From CAVQZA01 sp963724805 (GTDB taxonomy: Bacteria; Actinomycetota; Thermoleophilia; Gaiellales; Gaiellaceae), in the NCBI GenBank assembly GCA_963724805.1, contig CAVRWA010000014.1, forward strand, positions 682,001-746,000: a stretch of DNA of 64,000 nt. The letters are read 5' to 3'. The position numbers and the translations under genes are program-made. This document shows, piece by piece, positions 16,432 through 23,994 of this stretch; position 1 is the first letter of the stretch, and each line of letters starts with the position of its first letter. Under the pieces are notes generated by a model. The model did no database searches, was not told where the DNA came from, and worked only from the letters and a program-made list of their open reading frames with translations.

Positions 16432-17544
16432 GTGGCAGTTCTCCACCGCATCGACACGCTCGAGCCGATCCGCGAGAAGGTGGAGGCCGGCGAGCGCCTG
16501 GACTTCGAAGACGGGTTGACGCTCCTCGAGACCGACGACCTGCTCGGGCTCGGCGAGCTCGCCGACCTGGCGAGGCGCAAGCGCGGCGGCGGCGACGAGG
16601 TCTTCTTCGTCCAGAACCTCTACTTGAACCAGACGAACGTCTGCCGCGTGAAGTGCAAGTTCTGCGCCTTCGCCGCGACGCAGAAGCAGGAGAACGCCTA
16701 CACGATCACGCCCGAGGAGCTCGTCGAGGACGCTTTGCGCCAGCGCGAGGTGACCGGGTTCACCGAGATCCACATGGTGAACGGCGAGAACCCGCACGTC
16801 GGCTTCGACTTCTACGTCGACACCGTCCGCGCGCTCCACGAGGCGATGCCGGACGTGGCGCTGAAGCTCTACACGGCGAGCGAGATCCACCACATGACGA
16901 CGCTCTCCGGGCTCACGCACGAGCAGGTGCTGTGCGAGCTGAAGGCCGCCGGGCTCGGCTCGCTGCCGGGGGGCGGCGCCGAGGTGTTCGCGCCGCGCGT
17001 GCGTAGCCTCGTCGCGCCGGGCAAGGAGTCGGCGGAGATCTGGCTCGAGACCCACCGCACCGCGCACGCGCTCGGGATCCCGACGCACTGCACCCTCCTC
17101 TACGGCCACGTCGAGACCTACGAGGAGCGCATCGATCATCTTCTTCGGCTCCGCGGTCTCCAGGACGAGACGGGCGGCTTCCTCGCCTTCGTCCCACTCG
17201 CCTTCCACCCCGAGAACACGGTCTTCGAGCGGCGTGGCTTCCGCCACACCACCGGCGCCGACGACCTGAAGATGCAGGCCGTTTCCCGCCTGGTGCTCGA
17301 CAACATCGAGCACATCAAGGCCTACTGGATCATGATGGGCCTCCAGCTCGCACAGGTCTCGCTCCACTTCGGCGCGGACGACATCCAGGGCACCGTCGTG
17401 CGCGAGACGATCTTCCATGCCGCGGGCGCCGTGACCGGGACCGAACGGAAGATCGAGGAGCTCGTGCGCGTCGTGCGCGACGCCGGCCGCATCCCCGTCC
17501 AGCGCGACACCTACTACAACGAGCTGAGGCGGTGGGAGAACTGA
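16432..17544 (+). CDS. mqnE: Aminofutalosine synthase (radical SAM)
   Basis: 370 residues. MqnE joins 3-enolpyruvylbenzoate to SAM to form 6-amino-6-deoxyfutalosine, the first radical step of the alternative menaquinone pathway. The [4Fe-4S] cluster site is C71-x3-C75-x2-C78 (NVCRVKCKFCAF). MVNGENPHVGFDFY, LPGGGAEVF and THCTLLYGHVET are MqnE-type motifs and distinguish it from MqnC. Length is normal. It starts nine bases after the prenyl synthase stop. Its own TGA overlaps the ATG of a 31-codon micro-ORF that leads exactly to mqnA. Confidence 0.93.
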   Translation: MAVLHRIDTLEPIREKVEAGERLDFEDGLTLLETDDLLGLGELADLARRKRGGGDEVFFVQNLYLNQTNVCRVKCKFCAFAATQKQENAYTITPEELVEDALRQREVTGFTEIHMVNGENPHVGFDFYVDTVRALHEAMPDVALKLYTASEIHHMTTLSGLTHEQVLCELKAAGLGSLPGGGAEVFAPRVRSLVAPGKESAEIWLETHRTAHALGIPTHCTLLYGHVETYEERIDHLLRLRGLQDETGGFLAFVPLAFHPENTVFERRGFRHTTGADDLKMQAVSRLVLDNIEHIKAYWIMMGLQLAQVSLHFGADDIQGTVVRETIFHAAGAVTGTERKIEELVRVVRDAGRIPVQRDTYYNELRRWEN

Positions 17545-17639
17545 TGGGTCTCGCGCTATCGCCCTCTCGCGTTCCTGGCGCCGCCGGAGGCCGGCTCCGC
17601 CGGCCGGGAGGGGTCGCCGGTCAGGGGCGCGAGAGATGA
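17544..17639 (+). CDS. 31-codon micro-ORF coupling mqnE to mqnA
   Basis: The ATG at 17544 overlaps the mqnE stop (TGATG), and the TGA at 17637-17639 overlaps the mqnA ATG (ATGA). The frame therefore fills the 91-bp gap exactly with no stop. The encoded peptide is Gly/Arg/Pro-rich (begins MGLALSPSRVPG, ends VAGQGRER) and matches no family I know. It may serve mainly to carry ribosomes through a hairpin that would otherwise cover the mqnA start. Chance is possible in GC-rich DNA, so existence of a stable product is uncertain. Confidence 0.35.
   Translation: MGLALSPSRVPGAAGGRLRRPGGVAGQGRER
17564..17635 (+). promoter_or_regulatory. Long hairpin ending directly before the mqnA start codon
   Basis: CTCTCGCG (17564-17571) pairs perfectly with CGCGAGAG (17628-17635), and CCTG / CAGG plus GC-rich inner arms extend the stem. 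The 3' arm touches the mqnA ATG (17636) and includes its only purine-rich upstream sequence, so the structure could mask initiation unless ribosomes arrive from mqnE. Confidence 0.45.
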
Positions 17640-18400
17640 TCAGGCTTGGCCGAATCAGCTACGCCAACATGGCGCCCGTCTTCTACCGGCTCGACGCCGA
17701 CGTGGAGGAGATCGCCGGCGTTCCCACGGACCTGAACGCGCGCCTTCTCTCGGGCGAGGTCGACGTGGCGCCGATCTCCTCGATCGAGTACGCGCGGAAC
17801 GCCGACCGGCTGAAGCTGCTGCCGCGGCTCTGCGTCTCCTCGGAGGGCGCCGTCGACTCGATCCAGCTCGTCTCTCGGATCCCGCTCGCCCGCGTGCGCA
17901 CGGTCGCGATCACCCCGGAGAGCGCCACCTCGGTCGTGCTGACGAAGGTGCTGCTGCCGCACGCGGACCACGTCCCGTTCGGCGAGGAGGCCGACGCGAA
18001 GCTGCTGATCGGCGACGCGGCGCTGAAGAGCGCATTCGAGGACCCGACCCCGCACTACGATCTCGGCCGCATGTGGCTCGAGCAGACCGGGCTGCCGATG
18101 GTGTTCGCGGTCTGGGCGGTGAACGAGCCGCCGCCGCCGGCGATCGGCGACCTCGAGGAGGCGCTCGTGGAGTCGGTCAAGCGCGCCCGGCTCGAGCCGG
18201 AGCAGCTCGCCTACGAAGCGAGCGAGCGCTACGGCTATCCCGCGGGCTTCCTGGCCCGCTACTTCGAGAAGCTGCGCTACTCCTTCGGCCCGCGCGAGCG
18301 CGCAGGCTTCTACACCTTCCTCGAGCTGGCGCGCGACGTCGGCGAGCTCGACCACGTCCCGGAGCTGCGCTTCGCGCGCTCCCCGGCGGTGACGATTTGA
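17636..18400 (+). CDS. mqnA: Chorismate dehydratase
   Basis: 254 residues. MqnA removes water from chorismate to give 3-enolpyruvylbenzoate, the substrate of MqnE. It has the periplasmic-binding-protein-like fold of the MqnA/MqnD family; RISYANMAPVFYRL at the N-terminus, DVAPISSIEYARN and CVSSEGAVDSIQLVS identify MqnA rather than MqnD. Translation appears coupled to the micro-ORF (ATGA). mqnC follows with a TTGA overlap. mqnB and mqnD are not in the window. Confidence 0.92.
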   Translation: MIRLGRISYANMAPVFYRLDADVEEIAGVPTDLNARLLSGEVDVAPISSIEYARNADRLKLLPRLCVSSEGAVDSIQLVSRIPLARVRTVAITPESATSVVLTKVLLPHADHVPFGEEADAKLLIGDAALKSAFEDPTPHYDLGRMWLEQTGLPMVFAVWAVNEPPPPAIGDLEEALVESVKRARLEPEQLAYEASERYGYPAGFLARYFEKLRYSFGPRERAGFYTFLELARDVGELDHVPELRFARSPAVTI

Positions 18401-19497
18401 GCGTCCAAGAAGTGGGCATCGGGCAGATCCTCGAGAAGGCGCTCGACGGCGAGCGGATCACCGACGCGGAGGCGCTCGAGCTGCTCGAGTCGCGCGACCT
18501 CGTCTCGGTCGGCCGTGCCGCCGACGACCTGCGCGCCCGCAAGACCGACCCGGAGCGCGTCACCTTCATCATCGACCGGAACCTGAACTACACGAACATC
18601 TGCGTCACCGACTGCGACTTCTGCGCCTTCTACAGGCGCCCCGGCGACATGAGCGAGGGCTACCTGCTGCCGAAGCCGGTGATCTTCAAGAAGATCGAGG
18701 AGACGCTCGCGATCGGCGGCACCGGCGTCCTGATGCAGGGCGGCCACCATCCCGACCTCGGCATCGACTACTACGAGGATCTCTTCTCGTCGATCAAGGC
18801 GCGCTACCCGATCCACCTGCACGCGCTCTCCCCGCCGGAGATCCAGCACATCTCGCGGCGATCGAAGCTGACCGTCTGGGAGACCCTCTCCCGCCTGCGC
18901 GACTCCGGGCTCGACTCGGTGCCCGGCGGCGGCGGCGAGATCCTCGTCGACCGGGTTCGCCACATCATCGCGCCGAAGAAGACGAAGTCGGACGAGTGGC
19001 TCGACGTGATGCGCCACGCGCACCGGCTGGGGATGTCGACGACCGCGACGATGATGTACGGCCACGTCGAGACGGTGGCCGAGCGGGTCGAGCACATGCG
19101 ACGGATCCGAGAGCTCCAGGACGAGACGCGCGGCTTCCGCGCCTTCATCTCCTGGACGTTCCAGCGCGACGGCAACCGGCTGGACAACGTGGTGTCGGAC
19201 GACCAGATGCCGACCTCGTTCGACTACCTGCTCACGCAGGCGGTGTCGCGGATCTACCTCGACAACGTCGACCACATCCAGAGCTCCTGGGTGACGCAAG
19301 GCCTCAAGATCGGCCAGGTCGCGCTCGGCTTCGGCGCCGACGACATGGGCTCGGTGATGATCGAGGAGAACGTCGTCTCGGCGGCCGGCACGACCCACCG
19401 CACCTCGACCGAGGAGCTCGTCCACCTGATCAAGGCGCTCGGCAAGACCCCGGTGCAGCGCGACACGCTGTATCGCGAGGTCAAGGTCTGGAACTGA
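18397..19497 (+). CDS. mqnC: Cyclic dehypoxanthinyl futalosine synthase (radical SAM)
   Basis: 366 residues. MqnC cyclises dehypoxanthine futalosine by radical chemistry. The cluster ligands are C69, C73 and C76 (NICVTDCDFCAF). YTNICVTDCDFCAFYRRPGD, LMQGGHHPDLGIDYY and VPGGGGEILVDRVR are textbook MqnC motifs. TTG 18397 overlaps the mqnA stop as TTGA; GTG 18412 is a shorter alternative. It is the last clear gene of the qcr-mqn operon, so the cell coordinates quinone synthesis with the complex that oxidises it. Confidence 0.93.
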   Translation: MSVQEVGIGQILEKALDGERITDAEALELLESRDLVSVGRAADDLRARKTDPERVTFIIDRNLNYTNICVTDCDFCAFYRRPGDMSEGYLLPKPVIFKKIEETLAIGGTGVLMQGGHHPDLGIDYYEDLFSSIKARYPIHLHALSPPEIQHISRRSKLTVWETLSRLRDSGLDSVPGGGGEILVDRVRHIIAPKKTKSDEWLDVMRHAHRLGMSTTATMMYGHVETVAERVEHMRRIRELQDETRGFRAFISWTFQRDGNRLDNVVSDDQMPTSFDYLLTQAVSRIYLDNVDHIQSSWVTQGLKIGQVALGFGADDMGSVMIEENVVSAAGTTHRTSTEELVHLIKALGKTPVQRDTLYREVKVWN

Positions 19498-19511
19498 CAG
19501 CCTAGAGCCGC

Positions 19512-20189
19512 GTGGACACCGACCACACCGTGGTGGAGAAGCGCCTGCTGGACGAGGCGATCGGGCCAGGTGCGGTGGCACTCGACGCCGGCTGTGGGCG
19601 CACGACGAGACTGCGGGACTACCGCGACCGGATCGTCCGCCTCGTCGGCGTGGACAGCGACGAGGCCGCGGGTCGCGAGAACCCGTACCTAGACGAGTTC
19701 GTGGTTGCCGACCTCGACGAGGGCCTGCCGTTCGCGAACGGCAGCTTCGATCTCGTGTACGCGAACTTCGTCGTCGAGCACCTTCGAGACCCGGGCCGTG
19801 CCTTCGCCGACTGGCACAGGGTCCTGCGGCCGGGTGGTCGGCTCGTCCTGCTCACGACGAACCGGGCGAGCCCTCTGATGGCGGTCTCCGACGGGCTCCC
19901 GGATTCCGTGCGGCTCGCGATCAAGCGCCGCGGAGCCGGCGCCGCCGAGCGGGACGTCTATCCGACCCGCTACCTGGCCAACACGCCCCGCCGGTTGGCG
20001 GCCACGGCCTCCTCGGCCCGCTTCGAGCCGGTAGCGGTCGTCTTCGTGGCGACGTTGCACCGGTACGGCGCACGGGTTCCGGGCGCCGGCGTGCTCCTGC
20101 GCGCCGGAGAACGCGCGCTGCCCGCCCCCCGCCGCTCGACGATCGTCGCGAGCTACCGGGCGCCGACCCTCCTCACTTCTTCTTCTTGA
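19512..20189 (+). CDS. Class I SAM-dependent methyltransferase
   Basis: 225 residues. The SAM-binding loop is VALDAGCGRTTRLRDY, followed by GVDSDE and the Methyltransf_11 signature FANGSFDLVYANFVVEHLRDP and VLRPGGRLVLLT. The substrate is unknown; the C-terminal part (RRLAATASSARFEPVAVVF) looks like those of glycan or small-molecule methyltransferases. It starts 15 bp after mqnC, but its content does not tie it to quinone synthesis. Its 3' end overlaps the convergent exported-protein gene by 17 bp. GTG 19512 gives a short, plausible N-terminus. Confidence 0.7.
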   Translation: MDTDHTVVEKRLLDEAIGPGAVALDAGCGRTTRLRDYRDRIVRLVGVDSDEAAGRENPYLDEFVVADLDEGLPFANGSFDLVYANFVVEHLRDPGRAFADWHRVLRPGGRLVLLTTNRASPLMAVSDGLPDSVRLAIKRRGAGAAERDVYPTRYLANTPRRLAATASSARFEPVAVVFVATLHRYGARVPGAGVLLRAGERALPAPRRSTIVASYRAPTLLTSSS

Positions 20190-21222
20190 CCCTCGGGACG
20201 GTGACGTGGACCACCGGCCCGAACGAGGGGCCGGTCGACTCGAACTGGCATCCGAGCGGCGCCGTCGAGCCGGCCGCGGAGCAAGAGTCGCTGATGTAGG
20301 GGTTGACGTGCGCGAAGACGTAGAGCGAGGTCGTGACCGCCTTCGTGAAGCTGTACGAGCCGTCGGCCTTCGTCTGCGAGACCCCGAGCGCCTTCCACGA
20401 GTCGATGCTCTTCTGAGGGCCGCCGAGGAAGCGGACGTTCACCCCGGCGCGCGGCTTGCCGGCCTCGGTGACCTTGCCGCTTAGCGTGAGCCTGGTCCTG
20501 GCCGTGTTCAGCGCCCACTTGACGGAGAAGAGCTTGGGCAGCCCGACGAGCGAGCGCGCCTCGATCGTCGCCGTCGCATCCGGTGTCGCCGTTCCCGGCG
20601 TGAAGGGCGTCTCGAACAGCCGCCAGGTATACGTGCCCGAGGCGGACGGGTTCGTGAAGACGCTCGTGAAGTCGAGGTAAGCCTCGATCAGGCGCACGCC
20701 GCCCGGGGCGCCGCCGATCGCGGCAGGGACGTCGGGCGACGCGAGACAGGCCTGGATCTTGAAGCCGCCCAGGGCCGTGTCCGCGCCGCTCGTCGGGTCG
20801 ACGTAGAGCGGCACGGGGACCGCGACCCCGGACGCGGCGAGGCTCGCGACGAAGACGGCCGCGTGGACTCCCGGCGCACACGTGTTGCCGGCGTACTTCG
20901 CCGGGTCGTCGGCGACGAGATCGCCGTCCGCCTCGATCTCCGTCGACGAGCCGCCCACGCTGACGCCGGCCACCACCGTGCCGATCTTCGTCCCGGCCGC
21001 CTGGCCCAGCGTGATCCCGTATCCCTGCGGCGAGTAGAAGACGATCGACGCCGCGGCCGGGCCGTCCGCGGGGACGAGCACGTCGAGCTCGGTGTCCGAG
21101 CTGCGTCCGAGCGCCGTGTCGAAGGCGAGGGCGTAGAGCTCGGTCGGGTCCGCGAGCGCGGGCACCGCAGTCGCGAGTGCCAGACCCACCAGAACCGCCA
21201 CGAGTAGCGCGAATCTCCCCAT
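20173..21222 (-). CDS. Secreted protein of unknown function with lysine-rich C-terminus
   Basis: 349 residues. A clear signal peptide (MGRFALLVAVLVGLALATAVPALA) is followed by a Thr/Ser/Ala-rich beta-type sequence. From about residue 250, GKVTEAGKPRAGVNVRFLGG reads like a carboxypeptidase-regulatory/SpaA-type Ig repeat (TLSGKVTxxGKPxAGV, then DGSYSF). It ends in RVKKKK. Paired cysteines (NTCAPG, QACLAS, DSCSAAG, GCQFES) may form disulfides. It is probably a cell-surface or matrix protein. ATG 21222 is chosen because it begins the signal peptide. It is divergent from another exported-protein gene. Confidence 0.6.
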   Translation of the reverse strand: MGRFALLVAVLVGLALATAVPALADPTELYALAFDTALGRSSDTELDVLVPADGPAAASIVFYSPQGYGITLGQAAGTKIGTVVAGVSVGGSSTEIEADGDLVADDPAKYAGNTCAPGVHAAVFVASLAASGVAVPVPLYVDPTSGADTALGGFKIQACLASPDVPAAIGGAPGGVRLIEAYLDFTSVFTNPSASGTYTWRLFETPFTPGTATPDATATIEARSLVGLPKLFSVKWALNTARTRLTLSGKVTEAGKPRAGVNVRFLGGPQKSIDSWKALGVSQTKADGSYSFTKAVTTSLYVFAHVNPYISDSCSAAGSTAPLGCQFESTGPSFGPVVHVTVPRVKKKK

Positions 21223-21316
21223 GGTTCCGTGCGCTCCCTTCGCCTGCTCCTGCCCCACAGGGTCACACAGGGCCGTCGTCCCCACAACCCCGGGCCGGTC
21301 TCGTCGTCTCACGTAA

Positions 21317-21343
21317 GAGAGCCCGGGTGAAGCGCAGGCTCTC
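21317..21343. repeat. Inverted repeat between two divergent exported-protein genes
   Basis: GAGAGCC (21317-21323) and GGCTCTC (21337-21343) are perfect 7-bp arms separated by 13 bp, within the 136-bp intergenic region. They could be an operator shared by both genes. No clear promoter hexamers were recognised nearby. Confidence 0.35.
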
Positions 21344-21358
21344 GGGGTCGAAAGCCGA

Positions 21359-23110
21359 ATGTCCTCAGGGATGAGATCTCTTGCCGTCACGTGCGCCGTC
21401 GCCTGCGTCCTCACGGGGACGGCGGGCGCCGCCGTGCTCCAGGGCACGCCTGCGACTCCGCTCATGCCGGGGGTCACCTTCCAGCGGCAGGTCACGTTCA
21501 CGCCCCGCGGCCCGGTCGTCCTGAACGTCGTTCTCGGCCCGCGGCCCGGCGGCCTCTACGCACTCAAGCCCGTGCTCTCCAACAACGCGCTCATCGGCCG
21601 CGCGAAGGTGACCGAGATGCAGAAGGCCCTCGCGTCCTCGGCCACAGCGGTCGGGGTCAACGGCGATCTCTTCGCGCTCGCCACCGGGATCCCGAGCGGG
21701 GCGCTGATGCGCGGCGGCGCCCTCGACAGCCCACCGAACGCGAAGCGCTCGAGCGTCGGGATCGGCGCCGACGGCTCGCTCCACGTCGACCGGGTCGCCT
21801 ACAGCGGCTACTGGAAGGGCTCCGGCCAGCGGCGCGCCCTCCAGCTCAACCAGCCGGCGACGACGCAGGGGGGCACCACGCTGTACACGTCCGCCTACGG
21901 TCCGACGACTCCCGTCGAGAAGGTCTCGGTGCTCGAGGTGACGCTCTCGCCGTTCCCCGCGAGCGCGCCGAACACCGATCTCGTCGGGACCGCGACCGCG
22001 ATCTCGCCGGCCGGCGGGGTCGCGATCCCGCCCGGCGGCGCGGTGCTCGTCGCCCGCGGCGCGCAGACGACCTTCCTCGGCGCGGAGGCGCCGGTCGGCA
22101 GCCAGGTCACCGTCCGCCTGACCCTGACGCCGAGCTGGGCCGGGATCACCGACGCGATCGGCGGCGGGCCCGCGCTCGTCCGCAACGGCAAGGCGGTCTT
22201 CCGCGCGAACGAGCTGTTCGCGACAAACACGCTCTCCTCACGCGCTCCCCGCTCCGCGGTCGGCCAGCTCGCAGACGGTCGCATCGTCCTCGTCGCGGTG
22301 GACGGGAGCCGGCCCGGCTACAGCATCGGGATGACGAGCTTCGAGCTGGCGCTCGCGCTCGCGCACCTCGGCGCCGTCCAGGCCTCCGGGCTCGACGGGG
22401 GAGGCTCGACGACGATGGCCTTCGACGGAACCCTCCTCAACCGGCCGTCGGACAAGGGAGGCGAGCGCTCGGTCTCCGATGCGCTGATGCTGCTCTATAC
22501 GGGTGTCTACGCGCCGCCCCCCGGTGCGCCGGTGCTCTCGCCGAACGGAGACGGGTTCGCCGACGTGGAGCCGCTCGCCTACAAGGTCGTGCGCCCGTCG
22601 ACCGTGACGGCGAGCCTGGTCGGGCCCGACGGACTCGCGCGTCCGCTCGACTCGGGGACGAAGATCCCCGGCCTGTACACGTTCACCTGGAACGCGCTTC
22701 GCGCCGACGGCTCCCCCGAGCAGGAGGGCAAGTGGAAGCTCTCCGTCACCGCCGTGGACGACCAGAAGGCAAGCTCGACCGTCGAGCAGCCGTTCAGCGT
22801 CAACGACACGATCGGGTTCCTGAAGGCGCCGGCCGCCGTGACCGTGCAGGCGGGGCAGACGGCGCTCAGTGCCTCCTTCATCCTCGCCCGGGCGGCGACG
22901 GTGACCGGCACGATCCGCACCGGCGCCGGGATCGTCGTCGCGACCGTGCGGGCCGGCAGGCTCGGGACCGGCCCCCAGACGCTGAGCTGGGACGGACGCA
23001 CCGACGAGGGCAAGCTCGCGTTCACCGGGCGCTACACGCTCGTGGTCTCGGCCGTGAACGAGCTCGGCCGCAGCGACCTCTCGCAGGCCTTCACCGCGCG
23101 CCGCGGCTAA
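21359..23110 (+). CDS. Exported phosphodiester glycosidase (NAGPA)-domain protein with FlgD-like Ig repeats
   Basis: 583 residues. A signal peptide (about 1-25) precedes a NAGPA/DUF2233 domain (about 70-380): VGVNGDLFALATGIPSGALM, DAIGGGPALVRNGK, RSAVGQLADGRIVLVAVDG and the strongly conserved ASGLDGGGSTTM. Two FlgD-type Ig modules follow (about 395-480 with VLSPNGDGFADVEPLAY, and 490-580), ending in SWDGRTDEGKLAFTGRY. NAGPA domains hydrolyse phosphodiester-linked sugars; in bacteria the exported forms probably trim envelope glycans. ATG 21359 or 21371 both give a signal peptide. Its TAA stop lies in the left arm of the large inverted repeat that follows. Confidence 0.8.
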   Translation: MSSGMRSLAVTCAVACVLTGTAGAAVLQGTPATPLMPGVTFQRQVTFTPRGPVVLNVVLGPRPGGLYALKPVLSNNALIGRAKVTEMQKALASSATAVGVNGDLFALATGIPSGALMRGGALDSPPNAKRSSVGIGADGSLHVDRVAYSGYWKGSGQRRALQLNQPATTQGGTTLYTSAYGPTTPVEKVSVLEVTLSPFPASAPNTDLVGTATAISPAGGVAIPPGGAVLVARGAQTTFLGAEAPVGSQVTVRLTLTPSWAGITDAIGGGPALVRNGKAVFRANELFATNTLSSRAPRSAVGQLADGRIVLVAVDGSRPGYSIGMTSFELALALAHLGAVQASGLDGGGSTTMAFDGTLLNRPSDKGGERSVSDALMLLYTGVYAPPPGAPVLSPNGDGFADVEPLAYKVVRPSTVTASLVGPDGLARPLDSGTKIPGLYTFTWNALRADGSPEQEGKWKLSVTAVDDQKASSTVEQPFSVNDTIGFLKAPAAVTVQAGQTALSASFILARAATVTGTIRTGAGIVVATVRAGRLGTGPQTLSWDGRTDEGKLAFTGRYTLVVSAVNELGRSDLSQAFTARRG

Positions 23111-23277
23111 ACGGCTGATGCCACACCTGCCCGCGTCTGGCTGGTGGCCCAGACCCGGCGCAGGATCGTCCGGCTCGCCCTTGACCAGGCCCACCGGCCT
23201 GGCCTGCGGTCGACCCGAACGCCCTGCTTGGTCTGAACCATCCCCAGACGCACCCGGGCATGGCATCAACCGTTTAG
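23107..23277. repeat. 171-bp nested inverted repeat filling an intergenic region (candidate structured RNA or miniature element)
   Basis: The outer arms 23107-23140 and 23244-23277 pair over 29 positions: CTAAACGG/CCGTTTAG, one mismatch, TGATGCCA/TGGCATCA, an offset CACC bulge on each strand, TGCCCG/CGGGCA and CGTCTGG/CCAGACG. Inside, GGTGG-CC-CAGACC (23143-23155) pairs with GGTCTG-AA-CCATC (23230-23242), CGCAGG (23159-23164) with CCTGCG (23203-23208), and CCAGGCC (23185-23191) with GGCCTGG (23196-23202) around a CACC loop. The left arm contains the stop of the upstream gene and the right arm the -10 box of dedA. No reading frame of interest is inside. Confidence 0.65.
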
Positions 23278-23280
23278 GCT
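23275..23280 (+). promoter_or_regulatory. -10 box TAGGCT of the dedA-like gene
   Basis: TAGGCT ends 6 bases before GTG 23287 and overlaps the outer end of the inverted repeat, so folding of that DNA could affect promoter use. Confidence 0.45.
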
Positions 23281-23286
23281 CACCCG

Positions 23287-23949
23287 GTGCTAGCGAGCGT
23301 CACCGGCCAGCTCACTTCGGCGATCGGAAACCACGGCGTCTACGCCGTCTTCCTCCTGATGGCGATCGACGCCGTCTTCCCCGCCGCGAGCGAGGTCGTG
23401 ATGCTCTACGCGGGCGCGCTCGCGTCCGGTGCCTTCGCGGGCGAGCAGGTCGTCCTGTTCGGCAAGGTGATCCCGTACGGCTTCTGGGCGTTCGTGGTGA
23501 TGGTGCTCGCCGGCACGCTCGGGTACACGCTCGGAGCGATCGGCGGCTGGGCGATCGGCGACTACGGCGGACGTCCGTATCTCGAGCGCCACGGCCGCTG
23601 GCTGCACCTCTCGCCGGCGCAACTCGAGAAGGCGGAGCGCTGGTTCGACCGCTGGGACGACAAGGCCGTCTTCCTGGGCCGGATCGTGCCGATCGCGCGC
23701 TCGTTCATCTCGATCCCGGCCGGAGTCTTCCGGATGGCCCTGCGGCCCTACACCTGGCTCACGCTCGCAGGCTCGACGATCTGGTGTCTCGCGTTCGCCG
23801 GGCTCGGCTACGCGCTCGGGGACAACTACGAGAAGTTCGACTCGGCTCTGCGCTACGTCGACTACCTCATCGTCGCCGCGGTCGTGGCGCTGGTCGCCGT
23901 CTGGCTCGTGCGGCGCCGGCGGATCGGTGCAAGGAAGAACGGCGGGTAG
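23287..23949 (+). CDS. DedA-family membrane protein
   Basis: 220 residues. The SNARE-associated/DedA (VTT) domain is clear: an N-terminal helix region with FPAASEVVMLYAGALASG, GTLGYTLGAIGGWAIGDYGG, and the hallmark FLGRIVPIARSFISIPAGVFRM. A C-terminal helix ends in a basic tail (VRRRRIGARKNGG). DedA proteins act as lipid scramblases/flippases and affect membrane potential and undecaprenyl-phosphate recycling. GTG 23287 follows a leaderless-type -10 box. It may serve envelope-glycan synthesis encoded downstream, which is a context inference. Confidence 0.85.
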   Translation: MLASVTGQLTSAIGNHGVYAVFLLMAIDAVFPAASEVVMLYAGALASGAFAGEQVVLFGKVIPYGFWAFVVMVLAGTLGYTLGAIGGWAIGDYGGRPYLERHGRWLHLSPAQLEKAERWFDRWDDKAVFLGRIVPIARSFISIPAGVFRMALRPYTWLTLAGSTIWCLAFAGLGYALGDNYEKFDSALRYVDYLIVAAVVALVAVWLVRRRRIGARKNGG

Positions 23950-23974
23950 CGGGAAGTATTCCTTCGCGGCCCGG

Positions 23975-23980
23975 TAGACT
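23975..23980 (+). promoter_or_regulatory. -10 box TAGACT upstream of the sugar aminotransferase gene
   Basis: TAGACT ends 14 bases before ATG 23995, so the predicted mRNA would have a very short leader of about 7 bases or less. Confidence 0.4.
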
Positions 23981-23994
23981 TGGCCCTCGCTCCC

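Noticed and set aside
19503..19508. TAGAGC as -10 box of the methyltransferase gene
   Set aside because: It lacks the final T and ends only 3 bases before the GTG, unlike the 6-9 base spacing elsewhere.
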